From contig JBPCSQ010000007.1 in the NCBI GenBank assembly GCA_051006995.1, positions 42,505 to 106,504 on the forward strand: DNA of 64,000 nucleotides, read 5' to 3'. The position numbers were made by a program, and so were the translations under genes. Source of the DNA: JAIQGF01 sp051006995 (GTDB lineage Bacteria > Acidobacteriota > Terriglobia > Terriglobales > Acidobacteriaceae). Positions 61,929 to 64,000 of the stretch are shown in pieces. The notes under the pieces are model-generated. The model did no database searches, was not told where the DNA came from, and worked only from the letters and a program-made list of their open reading frames with translations. Numbering within the stretch: the first letter of the stretch is position 1; each line of letters begins with the position of its first letter.

Positions 61929-62015
61929 AACAGCCGTTCACGTAAGTATGCGCCTTTCGTTCGCCAGTGAAGCGAAGAAAAAGCGCACGCTTACGATATG
62001 CCGATTTATCGACAA
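61929..62015. repeat. 87-bp hairpin-forming direct repeat, right copy
   Basis: Second copy of the 61438-61524 repeat with 3 mismatches, same hairpin potential, and the same CACGTAAGT start as two short sites elsewhere in the element. Confidence 0.75.
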
Positions 62016-62306
62016 CTATTCATTCGAGAATAGTTTTTCAGCGAGTGAGAGTGCTCCCGAGATAATCAGGAAATCCACTATTGCGAACGGCATTGTGTAC
62101 GAAAGTGTGGGGGCACTTCCTTGCGGCCATCGAACCATACGGAACAATGGAACATGCAGGGCCACTACGATAGCGATAATCGCCCAGAACCAGATATGTT
62201 TTCTCAATTTCCAGCGGAGTTTGATGGCAACCAGCACCACCGCTAAAACGATGGCAACTGCTAATCCCATGTCTGCATTGCCCAAGAAGACGAAGACCAG
62301 AAACAC
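62016..62306 (-). CDS. small membrane protein
   Basis: The product has about three hydrophobic helices (LAVAIVLAVVLVAIKL, FWAIIAIVVALHVPLF, AIVDFLIISGALSLA). The open frame extends to a TTG at 62354, but that start would overlap the divergent HTH gene; a GTG at 62306 gives 96 aa. The start is uncertain. Its 3' end abuts the right 87-bp repeat. Role unknown. Confidence 0.5.
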   Translation of the reverse strand: MFLVFVFLGNADMGLAVAIVLAVVLVAIKLRWKLRKHIWFWAIIAIVVALHVPLFRMVRWPQGSAPTLSYTMPFAIVDFLIISGALSLAEKLFSNE

Positions 62307-62324
62307 GGGGTCTTGAGGGTGCGC

Positions 62325-62546
62325 ATGGATGAGGACTCGTTCATAGTGAACCAAATGGAGGAACAGCCAACAGGGACACCGGATGACAACCGTGAGGAAA
62401 TGTTGTTACCAGCGGAAGTGGCCGCACGCCTGCGCGTGAACACCAGCCATGTGTACCGCCACGCCGATGAGCTTGGGGTCTACCGCGTCGGAAAATGCTT
62501 ACGCTTTCATTGGAGCACGGTTTTGCAGCGGCTAAAAAAGAAATAG
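62325..62546 (+). CDS. small helix-turn-helix protein (excisionase-like)
   Basis: The 73-aa product contains LLPAEVAARLRVNTSHVYRHADELGVYRVGKCLRFHW, split here around the helix-turn-helix (residues ~27-45) and the G-x-x-x-R-F-x wing of MerR/excisionase DNA binders. ATG at 62325 follows GAGGG. It lies just before the integrase, the usual position of a recombination directionality factor. A general regulator is also possible. Confidence 0.75.
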   Translation: MDEDSFIVNQMEEQPTGTPDDNREEMLLPAEVAARLRVNTSHVYRHADELGVYRVGKCLRFHWSTVLQRLKKK

Positions 62547-62709
62547 CTGGCACCGTCGAATGTTGGTTCCTGAACCCAACCACCACAATTTTGCCTCCGG
62601 CCTTCAACGGCTTACGGCGGCGTGTAACGGAAATGGAACACCTGCCGGGAATCGATACAATGGAACCGAGAGGCAAAGGCGGGTCACAACGCCAAAGAGG
62701 AATGACGAA

Positions 62710-63885
62710 ATGACCCGCTTTTCACACCAAAACGGATACGTATCGAAGCTGTTTCCAACCCGCAACGGCATGGCGATTCGCATCAAGTACGACGTGCCGA
62801 CCGCGAGCGGGAAACGTAAACAGAAAACAGAAACCCTGTACGACGTGGGCCGCAAGCAGGCGAAATCTATCGTGCGACAAAGAATCAGTGAAGCTAGCGC
62901 ACGGCCTGTGCAGTGTTCGGAACTGACGTTGCGCGCCTTCATCGACGGTTATTGGAAACCGTACCTTGACCGCGAGGGCATCAAGCCCTCTACGCGGAAG
63001 GGGTACGACTCCAATCTGAAGAATCACATTTTGCCTATCGTTGGTGACATGCTGCTGGCCGACATCGTGCCGTTGGATGTCGAGAAACTCCTTCAAGCCA
63101 AAACTGACCTGTCGGTCAAAACTCTGCGGAACATCATCATCTTGCTGCAGAGCATTTTCGCTGTGGCCGTGGACAATGACGTGGTCGAGAGCAGTCCAGT
63201 GCGCAAGCGTCACAAGCCGAGGTATTCGAGGACGGCAAAACCTGTGTGGACAGCCGAACAGATTCGCCAAATCATCAATGCCGCACCAGCAGAGTACAAG
63301 CCGCTGTTCACTTGTGCTGCACTGACGGGTTTACGAATTGGGGAATTGCTCGCGCTGCGCTGGCAGGACGTGGATTTCCTGAACAATAGGATTCGCGTCG
63401 AACACAGCCTGTGGAACGGAAAATTGCAGTCGCCCAAGACTGACGCCAGCATCGCCACAGTTCCAATGAAACCCACGTTACGGGAAGTACTGCTGCGCCA
63501 TCGCACAGAGACGCGACACCGGACTGATGAGTCTCTCGTGTTCTGTAAGCGCGATGGGAAGCCATATCAGCCTGACGTCGTTCGCAGGGACGTGCTTTAC
63601 CCCACGCTCGACAGACTGGGGATGAAGCGGGAGGCCCGGTCAGCGGGGTTCCATACGTTCCGCCATTCGGCGGCGACCCTCGTCCACAGCCTGACAGGTG
63701 ATGTCGCCAAGGCGCAAAAGCTGCTTCGACACGCGAGCTACAACACGACTGCCGATGTTTACGTTCACACAGACGAGCAGGCGCAGAATGAAGCTGCGGC
63801 GGCGTTGGAAACAGCGATTTTTGCCGATTCGTTACAAGCTGTTCCACAAACGAGAACGTGGAACGAGAATCACGCCACTAACTGA
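62710..63885 (+). CDS. tyrosine recombinase (site-specific integrase)
   Basis: The 391-aa protein has an arm-type N-terminal domain (about residues 5-60), a SAM-like core-binding domain (about 70-165; TLRAFIDGYWKPYLDREG) and the catalytic domain (about 185-355). Catalytic residues are in order: Arg in TGLRIGELLALRW, Lys in SPKTDASIATVPM, HxxR in FHTFRHSAATL, His in LLRHAS, and Tyr in VYVHT. It should integrate and excise the element at the tRNA site. ATG at 62710 removes an unrelated N-terminal extension from 62560. Confidence 0.93.
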   Translation: MTRFSHQNGYVSKLFPTRNGMAIRIKYDVPTASGKRKQKTETLYDVGRKQAKSIVRQRISEASARPVQCSELTLRAFIDGYWKPYLDREGIKPSTRKGYDSNLKNHILPIVGDMLLADIVPLDVEKLLQAKTDLSVKTLRNIIILLQSIFAVAVDNDVVESSPVRKRHKPRYSRTAKPVWTAEQIRQIINAAPAEYKPLFTCAALTGLRIGELLALRWQDVDFLNNRIRVEHSLWNGKLQSPKTDASIATVPMKPTLREVLLRHRTETRHRTDESLVFCKRDGKPYQPDVVRRDVLYPTLDRLGMKREARSAGFHTFRHSAATLVHSLTGDVAKAQKLLRHASYNTTADVYVHTDEQAQNEAAAALETAIFADSLQAVPQTRTWNENHATN

Positions 63886-63928
63886 AGGGACTTATGGCTC
63901 AGAAGTCGTCCGCAACTTCAAGAAGAAT

Positions 63929-63958
63929 GGCCGCTTCCGGTTGTAACCGTCAGCGGCC
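63929..63958 (-). terminator. tRNA terminator hairpin, right copy
   Basis: The same two-part stem as at 57211-57240, just downstream of the encoded CCA of the tRNA on the minus strand, followed by ATTCTTCTTG. Confidence 0.55.
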
Positions 63959-63961
63959 AGA

Positions 63962-64000
63962 TGGTTGCGGGGGGTGGATTTGAACCACCGACCTTTGGGT
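63962..64000 (-). tRNA. tRNA-Met (initiator-type), 3' portion, 5' part beyond window
   Basis: On the minus strand the visible part includes the T arm (GTGG-TTCAAAT-CCAC), the acceptor 3' strand CCCCGCA, discriminator A and CCA. The anticodon lies at or just past the window end; identity with the left copy, which has CTCATAA, supports tRNA-Met. The A before the discriminator would face position 1 and fits initiator tRNA. Confidence 0.65.

Larger units (their letters stand above)
57201..64000. mobile_element. integrative element in a tRNA-Met (initiator-type) gene, right end at or beyond window edge
   Basis: An exact direct repeat of at least 82 bp (57201-57282 and 63919-64000, offset 6718) bounds a segment with a tyrosine recombinase next to the right copy and an excisionase-like HTH gene beside it. 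The repeat contains the 3' half of a tRNA (minus strand). The left copy is cut off in the anticodon loop, so the intact tRNA should lie at the right end, beyond the window. Cargo: receiver-domain protein, DUF4238 protein, phage scaffold-like protein, secreted protein and two small proteins. No replication or transfer genes are visible. Confidence 0.88.
63919..64000. repeat. right attachment repeat (attR-like), continues past window
   Basis: Identical to 57201-57282 over the visible 82 bp; the window ends inside it, so its true length is unknown. It contains the terminator hairpin (63929-63958) and the 3' half of the tRNA. Confidence 0.9.

Noticed and set aside
1..64000. CRISPR array, rRNA operon or insertion sequence
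   Set aside because: No repeat-spacer pattern, no rRNA-like sequence and no transposase were seen in the window. The only repeats are those listed.

Overview
The window is a GC-rich bacterial chromosome segment. The gene set (large TPR, HEAT and CHASE2 proteins, a PknB-type kinase, a complete Tad pilus locus, Ku/LigD, GTG and TTG starts) suggests an acidobacterium of the Terriglobia/Koribacter type. That taxonomic call is inference from gene content; no rRNA is present. Density is high and most genes sit in co-directional, often overlapping, blocks.

Layout. 1-9.2 kb: end of a sugar nucleotidyltransferase, ribosomal protein S1, a divergent NHEJ pair (LigD / Ku), a small membrane protein, and a two-subunit molybdenum hydroxylase. 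9.2-11.2 kb: a serine/threonine kinase fused to a nucleotide-cyclase-like domain. 11.3-26.8 kb: one long minus-strand block that looks like a synthase-dependent exopolysaccharide system. In transcription order it encodes a membrane HEAT-repeat protein, a processive GT2 synthase, a TPR/glycosidase-like protein, an 1103-aa TPR plus outer-membrane barrel protein, a GT39-type membrane glycosyltransferase, a second TPR/glycosidase-like paralogue, a secreted unknown and a GH18-like hydrolase. It parallels Pga/Bcs logic (synthase, TPR-barrel exporter, hydrolase) but the parts list is different; this is the best candidate for an undescribed system here.

27-31 kb: rubrerythrin, a DUF4197 protein, a possible 57-aa protein, a histidine-kinase-fragment membrane protein and a sigma-54 activator with a degenerate receiver. 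31.3-42.2 kb: the Tad/Flp pilus locus. On the minus strand an ICMT-like methyltransferase, TadG and two TadE-type pseudopilins; on the plus strand two Flp pilins separated by a hairpin, then TadV/CpaA, CpaB, CpaC, CpaE, CpaF, TadB, TadC. It is trailed by a 35-aa membrane peptide, a DUF192 protein and a TonB-like protein. 44.6-52 kb: an M50 protease, a secreted caspase-like protease, an M48/TPR protease, secreted unknowns and a CHASE2-cyclase. 52-57.2 kb: housekeeping genes (pseudouridine synthase, BaiN-type flavoprotein, cysteine-cluster protein, MFS exporter, ornithine cyclodeaminase family).

57.2-64.0 kb: an integrated genetic element. An exact direct repeat of at least 82 bp (57201-57282 and 63919-64000, offset 6718) contains the 3' half of an initiator-type tRNA-Met and its terminator. 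A tyrosine recombinase lies next to the right copy with an excisionase-like HTH gene beside it. Cargo is a receiver-domain protein, a DUF4238 protein, a protein resembling phage scaffold-region proteins, a secreted protein and two small genes, one bracketed by 87-bp hairpin-forming direct repeats.
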